Shown in pieces: positions 31,900 to 39,513 of a stretch of DNA of 42,018 nt. The translations under genes were made by a program, and so were the position numbers. Position 1 is the first letter of the stretch. Every line of letters begins with the position of its first letter. Source of the DNA: Candidatus Sysuimicrobiota bacterium CSP1-3 (GTDB taxonomy: Bacteria; Sysuimicrobiota; Sysuimicrobiia; Sysuimicrobiales; Humicultoraceae); assembly GCA_001443485.1 (NCBI GenBank), contig LDXQ01000014.1:1-42018 (forward strand), given 5' to 3'. Below the pieces are notes generated by a model, which worked only from the letters and a program-made list of their open reading frames with translations, had not been told where the DNA came from and searched no databases.

Positions 31900-32601
31900 C
31901 TACGGCCAGAGCAGAAGCTGCCGCAACTCCTGTATTCGGGATTTGGCCAGGGGGATGAGCGTTTCCTTCGGATCGTCGAGGAGCAGACTCTGCGCGTCCC
32001 GCGACCAGGGCACGATCCGGCGCACCCGCCGCAGGTTCACCAAATAGGCGCGGTGGCAGCGGAAGAACCCGTGCGGCGCCAGCACCAACTCCAACTGGCG
32101 CAGTGCCTCGCGCACCCGGAGGGTGTTCTGGTCCAGCGCCACGGTGGTGACATCGTCGTCGCGCCGCAGGTAGAGCACGCCGGGCAGCGGCAGCAGCAAG
32201 CGGTCCTGGCCCTCGCGCACGCACAGCCGATCGATGCCGGGCGTCATGGCCGGGCGCGGCGCGATTCGCGCCAGGGTTCGCCCCAATCGGTCGCGGCTCA
32301 CCGGCTTCAGCAGATAGTCGACGGCGCCCAGATCAAAGGCGGGCAGCGCGAAGTCGGCGAACCCGGTTACGAAGACGACGGGTACGCCCTGCCGGCGGAG
32401 CTGGTCGCCGAGCACCAAGCCGTCCACCTCCGGCAGGCGGACATCCAGAAAGGCCGCATCCACCGGTACGTGGTCCAGCAACCGCAGCGCCTCCGCAGCC
32501 GTCCCCGCCGTGCCCGCGACGGTGGCCCCGAGTTCGACCAGGAGTCCGGCCAGACGGCGGCACGCCGGCGGTTCATCGTCGACGATCAGCGCGCGCAGCA
32601 T
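31900..32601 (-). CDS. LytTR-family response regulator
   Basis: This 233-residue regulator has a receiver domain at residues 1-120 with acidic pocket VDDE, phospho-acceptor Asp53 (AAFLDVRLPEVDG), and the conserved Lys in DYLLKPVS. A LytTR DNA-binding domain occupies residues from about 135 to the end (signature FFRCHRAYLVNLRRVRRI). I use ATG 32601; the longer frame lies in the kinase gene, which it overlaps by 29 nt. It is partner to the adjacent LytS-like kinase. LytTR regulators often control cell-wall, competence or virulence genes. Its targets here are unknown. Confidence 0.92.
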   Translation of the reverse strand: MLRALIVDDEPPACRRLAGLLVELGATVAGTAGTAAEALRLLDHVPVDAAFLDVRLPEVDGLVLGDQLRRQGVPVVFVTGFADFALPAFDLGAVDYLLKPVSRDRLGRTLARIAPRPAMTPGIDRLCVREGQDRLLLPLPGVLYLRRDDDVTTVALDQNTLRVREALRQLELVLAPHGFFRCHRAYLVNLRRVRRIVPWSRDAQSLLLDDPKETLIPLAKSRIQELRQLLLWP

Positions 32602-33208
32602 CCTGCGGCACCACGTACATCTGCCGCGGCGCCGCTCCCGTCGGAAGCGCCACCGCCGCAATCGTCCCCCCGCCCGGCCGGCGAAGCAGCCGCAGCCTGG
32701 CGTTCCGTCCATACAACGCGGCCAGGCGCCGGCGCAGCGTGCTGAGGCCGAGGTGGAGCCCGGCGCCCCCCATCGCTACCTGCGGGCGGGGGACCCCTGG
32801 ACCGTCGTCTGCGACCATGATGAGCAGTTGCTTTCGCTCATGCCGGTAGCGCACCGCCAATCGCAGCGTCGCCCCGTCCACCCGGCAGGCGGCCGCGTGC
32901 ACCACCGCGTTCTCCACCAACGGCTGCATGACCAGCGCCGGGATGCGGACGCCGAGGGTCCCGGGATCGACGTCCAGGACCGTGCGCAGTCGGTGGCCCA
33001 GGCGGGCTCGTTCCAGGCCGAGGTACATCTGGACGAGCGCCAGTTCCTCGGCGACGAGAACCGGACCCTCGCCCCGACTGAGTGTCGCCCGCACGAGCTG
33101 CGCCAGAGCCCCGATCATCTCCTCGGCCAAGCCCGGGCGCGAGCGCACATACGCCTGGATCGCCGTCAGCGTATTGAATAGGAAGTGCAGCGCGGCGGGC
33201 GACCACAC
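32573..33208 (-). CDS. LytS-like histidine kinase lacking a sensor domain
   Basis: This 211-residue kinase contains only the catalytic core of the LytS/YehU group. The phospho-acceptor His8 is in ALHFLFNTLTAIQ, followed by the N-box (QPLVENAVVHA), G1 (VADDGPGVP) and G2 (GLHLGLSTLRRRL). There is no membrane segment or sensor: just seven residues precede His8, and GTG 33208 is the first start in the open frame. The GTG overlaps the sigma-factor stop (TAGTG), implying coupled translation. The input signal must come from another protein, possibly the sigma factor. It should phosphorylate the overlapping LytTR regulator. Confidence 0.88.
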   Translation of the reverse strand: MWSPAALHFLFNTLTAIQAYVRSRPGLAEEMIGALAQLVRATLSRGEGPVLVAEELALVQMYLGLERARLGHRLRTVLDVDPGTLGVRIPALVMQPLVENAVVHAAACRVDGATLRLAVRYRHERKQLLIMVADDGPGVPRPQVAMGGAGLHLGLSTLRRRLAALYGRNARLRLLRRPGGGTIAAVALPTGAAPRQMYVVPQDAARADRRR

Positions 33209-33963
33209 TAGCCGCCACGGCGCCGGCGTCGCCGTCCGTTCGGTGAGAGGTCCGCCGGCCGCGGCACATCCAGCGCCACGCGCAGCCGGCGGATCGCCCG
33301 CTCCTGCAGCTCGGCCACCCGGGTAATGGAGATCCCGTAGTGCGCGGCCACCTCCCGCAGGCGCATCCCGCGGGCGAATCGCAGGTGGAGGATCTCACGG
33401 TCACGTCCGGGCAAGGCCGCCACCGCCCGGCGCACGGCCTCGCGGAGCTCCTCCGCCAGCAACTCCTCTTCCGGCTCGGTCGCGTCCTCCGGCAGCGGAC
33501 CGGCGTCATCGAGGCTGAGCAACTGGGTCACGAACGGGATGGGCCGCGGACGCGCGCCGTTTCCGGAGCCCGCCCCACTCGGGGAACCCACGCTGTGGTC
33601 GGCTGCCTTCAACGCCCGGCGCACGCTCCGCGGCAGCGGATCTCGCGCCCGCAGCCCGTCGAGAATCGCGCCGCGGATACGGTAGCCGGCGTAGGTACGG
33701 AAGTCCACGCCGCGCGAGGGATCGAACCGCCGCGCGCACTCGAGCAGGCCGACGACTCCGTCGTGCACCAGGTCTTCCAGTTCGACAACCGCGGGCAGGC
33801 CGTGGCTCACCGCCCGGGCGATGGTGCGGACCAGTGGAAGGAGCGCGTCGACCGGAGGAGGAGCGGCGGGAGCCGAGGGCTCCGCTCCGGGCGGCGTCAT
33901 CCCGTTGTGGGACGGCGCCAACACTGCGGTGGTTTCCTGAACCACGGAACGAACCACGACCAT
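33208..33963 (-). CDS. FliA/WhiG-like sigma factor with shortened middle
   Basis: This 251-residue sigma-70 family protein has region 2 (VELEDLVHDGVVGLLECARRF, then FRTYAGYRIRGAILDGLR) and the FliA-type sequence DPLPRSVRR. A C-terminal region 4 carries a helix-turn-helix (LPGRDREILHLRF and MRLREVAAHYGIS). Between them most of the usual region 3 (the LGRxPTxxEIAxxLG helices) is missing, replaced by a Gly/Ser/Pro-rich linker (GSPSGAGSGNGARPRP). No flagellar genes are nearby. ATG 33963 follows GAGGT at very short spacing; ATG 33900 is an alternative start. It is the first gene of a sigma/kinase/regulator operon. Confidence 0.87.
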   Translation of the reverse strand: MVVVRSVVQETTAVLAPSHNGMTPPGAEPSAPAAPPPVDALLPLVRTIARAVSHGLPAVVELEDLVHDGVVGLLECARRFDPSRGVDFRTYAGYRIRGAILDGLRARDPLPRSVRRALKAADHSVGSPSGAGSGNGARPRPIPFVTQLLSLDDAGPLPEDATEPEEELLAEELREAVRRAVAALPGRDREILHLRFARGMRLREVAAHYGISITRVAELQERAIRRLRVALDVPRPADLSPNGRRRRRRGG

Positions 33964-34148
33964 GACCTCGCGGGGGTGATAGCGGCCATGATCACACGGA
34001 GGGGTCTCCCCGGGCTCACGGTGACACGTAACAGGCCGGAAGGGGGCGCCGAACGGCGGAAGTCGGGCAGCGAGCGGCCGTAGCGATTACAGTCGCGGTG
34101 ACCGCCGCAAGACGCAGCCGATACGGCGATTCGGTTTGTGCGCGGACT

Positions 34149-34709
34149 TTATAGGAGGCGGGCTGTCACCGTCGCGGGGGTGATCTCGATCAATGCGCCG
34201 CCGGTCTTGCCGTCACCCATCGTACAGTTGACGACCAGCGTGTCGCCCACACGCTCGATTCCCGGGGACTCGTGCACGTGGCCGCAGGTCAGCAGGCGCG
34301 GCCGCAGGCGCAGGACCTTCTCCCGCACGCTCTCCGAACCGATGTGCTTGCCGGTGGGGACGGCGTCGAGGATGCCGTGGGGCGGCTCGTGCACCACCAG
34401 CACGTCGCAGGGGACGTCCGCGTCGGGCCCGCCGAAGGCGACGCCGTCAATCACGCGCGGCGATCCCTCCAGCAGCGCGCCGTGCCGGCGCATCGTCAGC
34501 GGGACATTGGGTGCGTCCATGTTGCCGGGGACCGAGAGGACCGGAATCGAGAAGGCGTGCAGCAGGGTAAGCGCCTCTTCGCCGTGCCCGGCATGCGTGA
34601 GGTCCCCGGGCAGCAGCAGCACCGCCGGCTGGTGTTCCAGGACGAGCGCCCGCACCCGCGCAATGCGCTCGGGGCGGCCGTGCAGGTCGGCGCAGGCCAG
34701 GATACGCAC
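34149..34709 (-). CDS. YfcE-like metallophosphoesterase
   Basis: This 186-residue calcineurin-fold phosphoesterase has all five metal motifs in shortened form: ADLHGR, LPGDLTHAG, VPGNMD, VVHEPPHG and CGHVHE. GTG 34709 is preceded by GGGGGA at 7 nt; the ORF-track extension to 35678 is antisense to the neighbouring hydrolase. The size fits single-domain YfcE/MJ0936-like phosphodiesterases, which cleave cyclic or linear phosphodiesters with Mn or Ni. A cyclic-nucleotide phosphodiesterase role would be attractive given the cyclase 27 kb away, but nothing in the sequence shows it. Confidence 0.85.
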   Translation of the reverse strand: MRILACADLHGRPERIARVRALVLEHQPAVLLLPGDLTHAGHGEEALTLLHAFSIPVLSVPGNMDAPNVPLTMRRHGALLEGSPRVIDGVAFGGPDADVPCDVLVVHEPPHGILDAVPTGKHIGSESVREKVLRLRPRLLTCGHVHESPGIERVGDTLVVNCTMGDGKTGGALIEITPATVTARLL

Positions 34710-34757
34710 CGGTGAATCCCCCGCTATGATAACAGGAGTGTCAGAGGAGGTGCCGAG

Positions 34758-35546
34758 ATGCGCCTGGCCACGAATGGGATCACACTGGGATACGACCTCG
34801 CGGGAAATGGCACAGCGGTCCTCTTCCTGCACGCGTTCCCCCTGAACCGGCGGATGTGGGCGGCGCAGGTGGAGGCGCTGCGCGCGCAGGCGCGCCCGCT
34901 GACCGTAGACCTCCGCGGGTTCGGTGAATCCGATCCGTCGCCCGCGCCCTATGGACTGGAGACGCTGGGTGACGACGTGCGGGCGCTGGCGGGCAAAGTG
35001 GGAATCACGCGCGCGATCGTCGTGGGGCTCTCGATGGGCGGGTACGTGGCCTTCCGCCTGATCGAACGCGCCCCGGAGTTCGTGCAGGCGCTGGTGCTGG
35101 CCGACACGCGCGCCGAACCGGACACAGCGGAAGGCCGGGCCGGGCGGCTGATGCTGGCGGACCGCGTCGAGCGCGAAGGCCTGGCGGCGCTGCAGCAGTT
35201 CATGCAGGGTCTCCTCGGGCCCACCACGCGCGCCTCCCGCCCGGAGGTCGTCACGCGGCTGCAGCAGACTGTCGGCGCGCCTTCGCCGGACGCCGTGGCC
35301 GCCACCCTGCGCGCCATCGCCGACCGGCCGGACAGCCGTCCGCTGCTGCCGGCCATCACCGTACCCACGCTGGTGCTGGTGGGAGAGGAGGACGCGCTCA
35401 CGACGCCCGACAGCGCGCGCGTCATCGCCGGCGGCATCCGCGGCGCGCGCCTGGTCGTCATCCCGCAGGCGGGACACCTCTCCAACCTGGAGGCGCCGGA
35501 CGCCTTCAACCGCGAACTGGTGACGTTTGTGCGGGAGGTCGCTTAG
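34758..35546 (+). CDS. alpha/beta-fold hydrolase
   Basis: This 262-residue cytoplasmic alpha/beta hydrolase has the oxyanion loop FLHAFPLN, the nucleophile elbow GLSMGGYV, an acid in VGEEDALT and the catalytic His in AGHLSNLE. The length and pattern resemble 3-oxoadipate enol-lactonase and related esterases. A strong ribosome-binding site (GAGGAGGT) precedes the ATG, and TATGAT at 34725-34730 could serve as -10. It is divergent from the phosphoesterase. No aromatic-degradation genes are nearby, so the substrate is open. Confidence 0.88.
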   Translation: MRLATNGITLGYDLAGNGTAVLFLHAFPLNRRMWAAQVEALRAQARPLTVDLRGFGESDPSPAPYGLETLGDDVRALAGKVGITRAIVVGLSMGGYVAFRLIERAPEFVQALVLADTRAEPDTAEGRAGRLMLADRVEREGLAALQQFMQGLLGPTTRASRPEVVTRLQQTVGAPSPDAVAATLRAIADRPDSRPLLPAITVPTLVLVGEEDALTTPDSARVIAGGIRGARLVVIPQAGHLSNLEAPDAFNRELVTFVREVA

Positions 35547-35551
35547 GCGGA

Positions 35552-35568
35552 CCCCGGACCGCCCGGGG
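35552..35568. terminator. weak hairpin between convergent genes
   Basis: CCCCGG (35552-35557) pairs with CCGGGG (35563-35568) around a 5-nt loop, in the 23-bp gap between the convergent hydrolase and citrate-synthase genes. There is no T-run, so any terminator role is tentative, but the position is right for a shared one. Confidence 0.35.
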
Positions 35569-35569
35569 A

Positions 35570-36721
35570 TCAGCGCAGGTCGACGGGGACGAAATCGCGC
35601 CGCAGCGGGCCGATGTATTCGGCGCGGGGACGGATTAAGCGGTTGTCGGCATACTGTTCCAGAATGTGGGCGGTCCACCCGCTGATGCGGCTGACAGCGA
35701 AGATCGGCGTAAAGAGGTCCAGCGGAAGTCCCATCGCCGCGTAGACCGACGGTGAGTAGAGGTCCACGTTGGGATAGAGTTGTCTCTCCCGTGTGACGAT
35801 CTCCTCGACCTTCCGCGTCATCTCGAACCAGCGCAGGTCCCCGGCTTTGGTGCCCAGCTGCTGCGCCAGCGCCCGGAGGTGGCGCGCTCGTGGATCTTCG
35901 GTCCGGTACACGCGGTGCCCGAACCCGGGGATCTTCTCCTTCCGCGCGAGTTTCTCACGAATGACCGGCTCCACCCGATCAATTGATCCAATCTCCAGCA
36001 GCAGTTTCATCACGGCCTCGCTGGCGCCGCCGTGCAGCGGCCCTTTGAGGGTGCCGATCGCCGAGGTCGTGGCGGCGTAGATGTCGGCAAGCGTCGCCGC
36101 CGTGACGCGCGCCGCGAAGGTGCTGGCGTTCAGTTCGTGATCCGCCTGCAGGATCAGAGCGATGTCCATCGCCCGCACGTGCTCGGGGTCGGGGGCGCTG
36201 CCGAAGAGCATGGCCAGGAAGTCCGCAGCGTGCGACGCCTCCGGCCGCGGCGGAACGGGCGCCTTGCCCTGGCGCACACGGTGATAGACGGCGACGATCG
36301 TGGGAAACTGCGCCACCAGGCGGGCCGCCCTCCGCAGGTTGGACGCGGGGCTCAGGTCCTGCAGGTCGGGATCGTAGAGCCCCAGCGCGGAGACGACCGT
36401 CCGCAGGACGTCCATCGGATCCGCGGCGCGCGGGAGACCGGTCAGCAGGCCCTGGACGGCGGCCGGCAGCGCCCGCACGGCACCGAGTTCGTGGCGGAGC
36501 GCGTCGAGTTGGGCGCGCGCGGGGAGGTCGCCATGCCAGAGGAGGTAGACGACCTCCTCGAAGGTGCTGTGCTCCGCCAGGGCGTGGATGTCGTAGCCCC
36601 GATAGAGCAGCCGCCCCTCCTGCCCGTCGACGAAGCAGATGGCGGAGGACGAGGCGACGACGCCTTCGAGCCCGGACTGGAACTCAGGAGGATGCGTTCC
36701 CCGGGCCGACATGCCGTCCAT
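35570..36721 (-). CDS. citrate synthase (citrate/2-methylcitrate synthase family)
   Basis: This 383-residue enzyme condenses acetyl-CoA (or propionyl-CoA) with oxaloacetate. The catalytic His/His/Asp triad is visible in ADHELNAS with GPLHGGAS, PGFGHRVY and NVDLYSPSVYAAMG. The start region SGLEGVVASSSAICFVDGQEGRLLYRGYDI is typical of the short bacterial/archaeal dimeric type. Translation may start at ATG 36721 on a leaderless mRNA: a perfect TTGACA -35 and a -10 end 6 nt before it. An alternative ATG lies at 36712. The gene is alone, with no other TCA-cycle or methylcitrate genes beside it. Confidence 0.93.
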   Translation of the reverse strand: MDGMSARGTHPPEFQSGLEGVVASSSAICFVDGQEGRLLYRGYDIHALAEHSTFEEVVYLLWHGDLPARAQLDALRHELGAVRALPAAVQGLLTGLPRAADPMDVLRTVVSALGLYDPDLQDLSPASNLRRAARLVAQFPTIVAVYHRVRQGKAPVPPRPEASHAADFLAMLFGSAPDPEHVRAMDIALILQADHELNASTFAARVTAATLADIYAATTSAIGTLKGPLHGGASEAVMKLLLEIGSIDRVEPVIREKLARKEKIPGFGHRVYRTEDPRARHLRALAQQLGTKAGDLRWFEMTRKVEEIVTRERQLYPNVDLYSPSVYAAMGLPLDLFTPIFAVSRISGWTAHILEQYADNRLIRPRAEYIGPLRRDFVPVDLR

Positions 36722-36727
36722 GGGCCT

Positions 36728-36756
36728 AGCCTAGAAAGGCCCCCGGGGGCTGTCAA
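36728..36756 (-). promoter_or_regulatory. citrate synthase promoter with palindromic spacer
   Basis: On the minus strand TTGACA (36756-36751), a 17-nt spacer and TAGGCT (36733-36728) form a sigma-70 promoter with perfect -35 but weak -10. The start point predicted 7 nt after the -10 is the A of the ATG, so the mRNA would be leaderless. The spacer contains a perfect 12-nt palindrome GCCCCCGGGGGC (36739-36750), a candidate operator. Confidence 0.6.
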
Positions 36757-36766
36757 CGGCGACAGG

Positions 36767-37780
36767 TCAGAGCAGACGGAGTTGGGTGGGCCGGGCGAAT
36801 TCGGCGCGGGTCAGCGGCGAAGACGGCGGCGCGGCCCGACGCGGCGGGCCGGCGAAGCCCGCGTGCCCCTTCAGGGCGGCCACGACCTGCTGGATCCGCT
36901 GCTGAGTGGCGCGCGGCGCGTACTTGCCGCGGTAGAGGCGCTCGTACTCCGGGACGAGTTCCGGCCGCTTGTGCTCCAGGTACTCGAAGAAGGCCTGCTT
37001 CGTAACCTCGCCCAGGTGGAGGGTGTTGGTGAAGAGGGCCGACGCCCCGTACTCTTTCGCCGCCGCCACGACTGCGGCCAGCTGCTCCTCCCCGTCGGTG
37101 ATGCCCGGGAGGACAGGCGCCAGCAACACGCCCGTGGGGATCCCCGCCTCCGCGAGGGCGCGCATCGCCTCCAGGCGGCGCTGCGGCGGGGGGACGTCGG
37201 GCTCAATCTCACGGGCGATCGCCGGATCGACCGTTGTGATACTGAACATCACCAGGGCTCCCGGACCGCCGGCCAGTTGGCGCAGGATGTCGCGGTCGCG
37301 CACGATCATCGTGGACTTGGTCACCAGCGCCGCCGGGGTGTCGTGGTCGCGCAGGGCCTCCAGGATCTGCCGGGTGATCCGGTACGCGCCTTCCGCCGGC
37401 TGGTAGGGATCGGTAGCCGTGCCGATGTGCACCTGCTCCCGCCGCCAGGTGGGCCGGGCCAGTTCCTGGCGCAGGATATCGGGGGCGTTCACCTTGACAA
37501 AGATGCGCGATGACCAGTCGTTGACCCCGTCCTGGTCCAGGTACCAGTGGGTCACCCGGGCGAAGCAGTAAGGGCACGCAAACGCGCATCCTCGATAGGG
37601 GTTGATCGACCACTTGAACGGCATCCCTTGGACGCGGTTGAGGACCGACTTGACCTGGATCTCCACCCACTCAACCTGAGGAGTGATCCTCCGGCCGGTG
37701 GCGCGGAACAGCCTGACGGGATTGGGGCCCGCGACCTTCCGCGGAGCTGTAGTAGGGGAGGGTCGGACTGTCACCGCCAT
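36767..37780 (-). CDS. SPL-like radical SAM protein (Rv2578c-like)
   Basis: This 337-residue radical SAM protein has a CX3CX2C cluster motif in NPYRGCAFACPYCFAR, typical of the family that includes Rv2578c and relatives of spore photoproduct lyase. ATDPYQPAEG and MFSITTVDPAIAREIEP are further conserved stretches. The Pro/Arg-rich N-terminal 25 residues are probably disordered. A LexA-type box sits in its promoter, and the start ATG has no ribosome-binding site but lies about 3 nt after the predicted start point, so translation may be near-leaderless. A DNA-damage role is inferred from the promoter; the substrate is unknown. Confidence 0.87.
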   Translation of the reverse strand: MAVTVRPSPTTAPRKVAGPNPVRLFRATGRRITPQVEWVEIQVKSVLNRVQGMPFKWSINPYRGCAFACPYCFARVTHWYLDQDGVNDWSSRIFVKVNAPDILRQELARPTWRREQVHIGTATDPYQPAEGAYRITRQILEALRDHDTPAALVTKSTMIVRDRDILRQLAGGPGALVMFSITTVDPAIAREIEPDVPPPQRRLEAMRALAEAGIPTGVLLAPVLPGITDGEEQLAAVVAAAKEYGASALFTNTLHLGEVTKQAFFEYLEHKRPELVPEYERLYRGKYAPRATQQRIQQVVAALKGHAGFAGPPRRAAPPSSPLTRAEFARPTQLRLL

Positions 37781-37789
37781 CGTGAGGCC

Positions 37790-37818
37790 ATATTAATACG
37801 AACATATGTTCGCGTCAA
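37790..37818 (-). promoter_or_regulatory. LexA (SOS) box inside a sigma-70 promoter
   Basis: On the minus strand TTGACG (37818-37813) is followed by a 17-nt spacer and TAATAT (37795-37790). The spacer starts with CGAACATATGTTCG (37812-37799), a perfect palindrome equal to the Gram-positive LexA box CGAAC-N4-GTTCG. LexA bound here would cover the promoter. The predicted start is about 3 nt before the radical SAM ATG. Confidence 0.85.
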
Positions 37819-37959
37819 GCCTGTTGCCCTCGCTGGGTGAAATCGGGGCATGGGCTACACCAGGGGAGCCAATTCGGCTGTCTAACGGATGCCGGGGCCT
37901 GTTGGGGACGGCCAGCCAGCCCGCGCAGCGTGCAGAACCACGAGGGACTAAAGGAGCGT

Positions 37960-39513
37960 ATGATGCCTCTATCGCTCAGGATCAGCACAACCACCCTCGT
38001 TTGGGCCAACAGGCTTTTTGTCCTGTTCGTCGGCCTGGCCCTGGGGGCCGCCGTGCTGGGACTCCCCGGCGCCTCTGCCGCCCCGGCCAGACCCGACCGC
38101 CCCAACATCATCTTCATTCTCACCGATGACCTGGATGCGAAGTCGATCTCTGTCATGCCGCAACTGAAGACTCTGATCGCGGATCAGGGGACGACGTTCA
38201 CCAACTTCTTCGTGACCTACGCCCTGTGCTGCCCGTCGCGCAGTTCCATCCTCCGCGGTCAGTACGTGCGCAACCACCAGGTCCTGACCAATACGCCGCC
38301 GAGCGGCGGCTTCGAGAAGTTCCAGGCGGTCGGCAACGACCAGTCCACGATCGCCACCTGGCTCAAGGCCGCGGGATACCGGACCACGCTGATGGGGAAG
38401 TACCTGAACGGCTATCCGGACCGGAACAATCCGACCTACGTGCCGCCCGGGTGGGACGAGTGGTACAGCCCGGTCACGGGCAGCGCGTACGGCAACTACA
38501 ACTACCGGATGAACGAAAACGGCAGGTTGGTCGAGTATGGGAACACGCCGCAGGACTACCTGACCGACGTCCTGGCGCGAAAGGCGTCGGACGTCATCAG
38601 GCGCGCCACGCGGGACGGGACGCCGTTCTTCATTTATCTGGCCACCTACGCGCCGCACGCCCCGGCCACGCCGGCGCGGCGGCACGCCAACGCCTTCCCC
38701 AACACGACCGCCCCGCGACCGCCCTCCTTTAATGAAGCCGACGTCAGCGACAAACCGGCCTGGGTGCAGGACCTGCCGCTGCTCAGCCCCGAGCAGATCA
38801 CCCGCATCAATGAGCAGTACCGCGTGCGGCTGCGCTCCCTGCTGGCTGTCGACGACCTGCTGGCGACGCTCGTGGATGTCCTGCAGAATACGGGGCAGCT
38901 CGGCCGGACCTACATTCTCTTCACCTCCGACAACGGGTTCCACCTGGGCGAGCACCGGATGCTCATGGGCAAGAACACCGCCTACGACGAAGACATCCGC
39001 GTCCCGCTCATTGTGCGCGGACCGGCCGTCCCCGCGCGCCGCACCCTGGAACACCTGACGCTGAACATCGATCTGGCGCCGACGTTTGCGGAACTGGCGG
39101 GGGCCGCCGTGCCCGCCTTCGTGGACGGCCGGTCACTCGTCCCGCTGCTCGGAGCGACGCCACCACCGCTGGCGCAGTGGCGGCAGGCATTCTTAGTGGA
39201 ACACTACGTCGAGCCGAGACGCGCCGAACCTCCGGGGGCCGGCGAGCGCCGCGCTCCGGTGCGACGCGGCGGGGGCGTCCCGGACCTCAACGGGATCCGG
39301 ACGCAGAATGCGATCTACGTCGAATACGGCACCGCCGACCGCGAACTGTACAACCTGATGACTGATCCCTACGAACTGCAGAATCTGTTGCGCACAGTCC
39401 CCGCGGATCTCGTGGCGCAGTTCGCCGCCCGCCTGGCCGACCTGCGGCGCTGCGCCGCGGCGCCCTGCCGAACCGCGGAGAACGCGCCGGTCCCGGTGAT
39501 CGGAAACCGCTAA
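37960..39513 (+). CDS. exported arylsulfatase-family hydrolase
   Basis: This protein of about 517 residues has an N-terminal signal segment (LFVLFVGLALGAAVLGLPGASA) and a sulfatase domain. NIIFILTDDLD carries the metal Asp pair, C90 in CCPSRSSILRG is the residue converted to formylglycine, and TSDNGFHLGEH is the second metal motif. An AAGGAG site precedes two consecutive ATGs (37960 and 37963); the second has the better spacing. Formylglycine needs a maturase acting before export, which is not seen here. The substrate may be a sulfated polysaccharide or aryl sulfate. Its 3' end is overlapped by the antisense tail of the M32 gene. Confidence 0.9.
   Translation: MMPLSLRISTTTLVWANRLFVLFVGLALGAAVLGLPGASAAPARPDRPNIIFILTDDLDAKSISVMPQLKTLIADQGTTFTNFFVTYALCCPSRSSILRGQYVRNHQVLTNTPPSGGFEKFQAVGNDQSTIATWLKAAGYRTTLMGKYLNGYPDRNNPTYVPPGWDEWYSPVTGSAYGNYNYRMNENGRLVEYGNTPQDYLTDVLARKASDVIRRATRDGTPFFIYLATYAPHAPATPARRHANAFPNTTAPRPPSFNEADVSDKPAWVQDLPLLSPEQITRINEQYRVRLRSLLAVDDLLATLVDVLQNTGQLGRTYILFTSDNGFHLGEHRMLMGKNTAYDEDIRVPLIVRGPAVPARRTLEHLTLNIDLAPTFAELAGAAVPAFVDGRSLVPLLGATPPPLAQWRQAFLVEHYVEPRRAEPPGAGERRAPVRRGGGVPDLNGIRTQNAIYVEYGTADRELYNLMTDPYELQNLLRTVPADLVAQFAARLADLRRCAAAPCRTAENAPVPVIGNR

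Noticed and set aside
34095-34105. GCGGTGACCGC palindrome in the 185-bp gap between the sigma-factor and phosphoesterase genes
   Set aside because: An 11-nt GC-rich palindrome is likely by chance at this composition, and no promoter element aligns with it.
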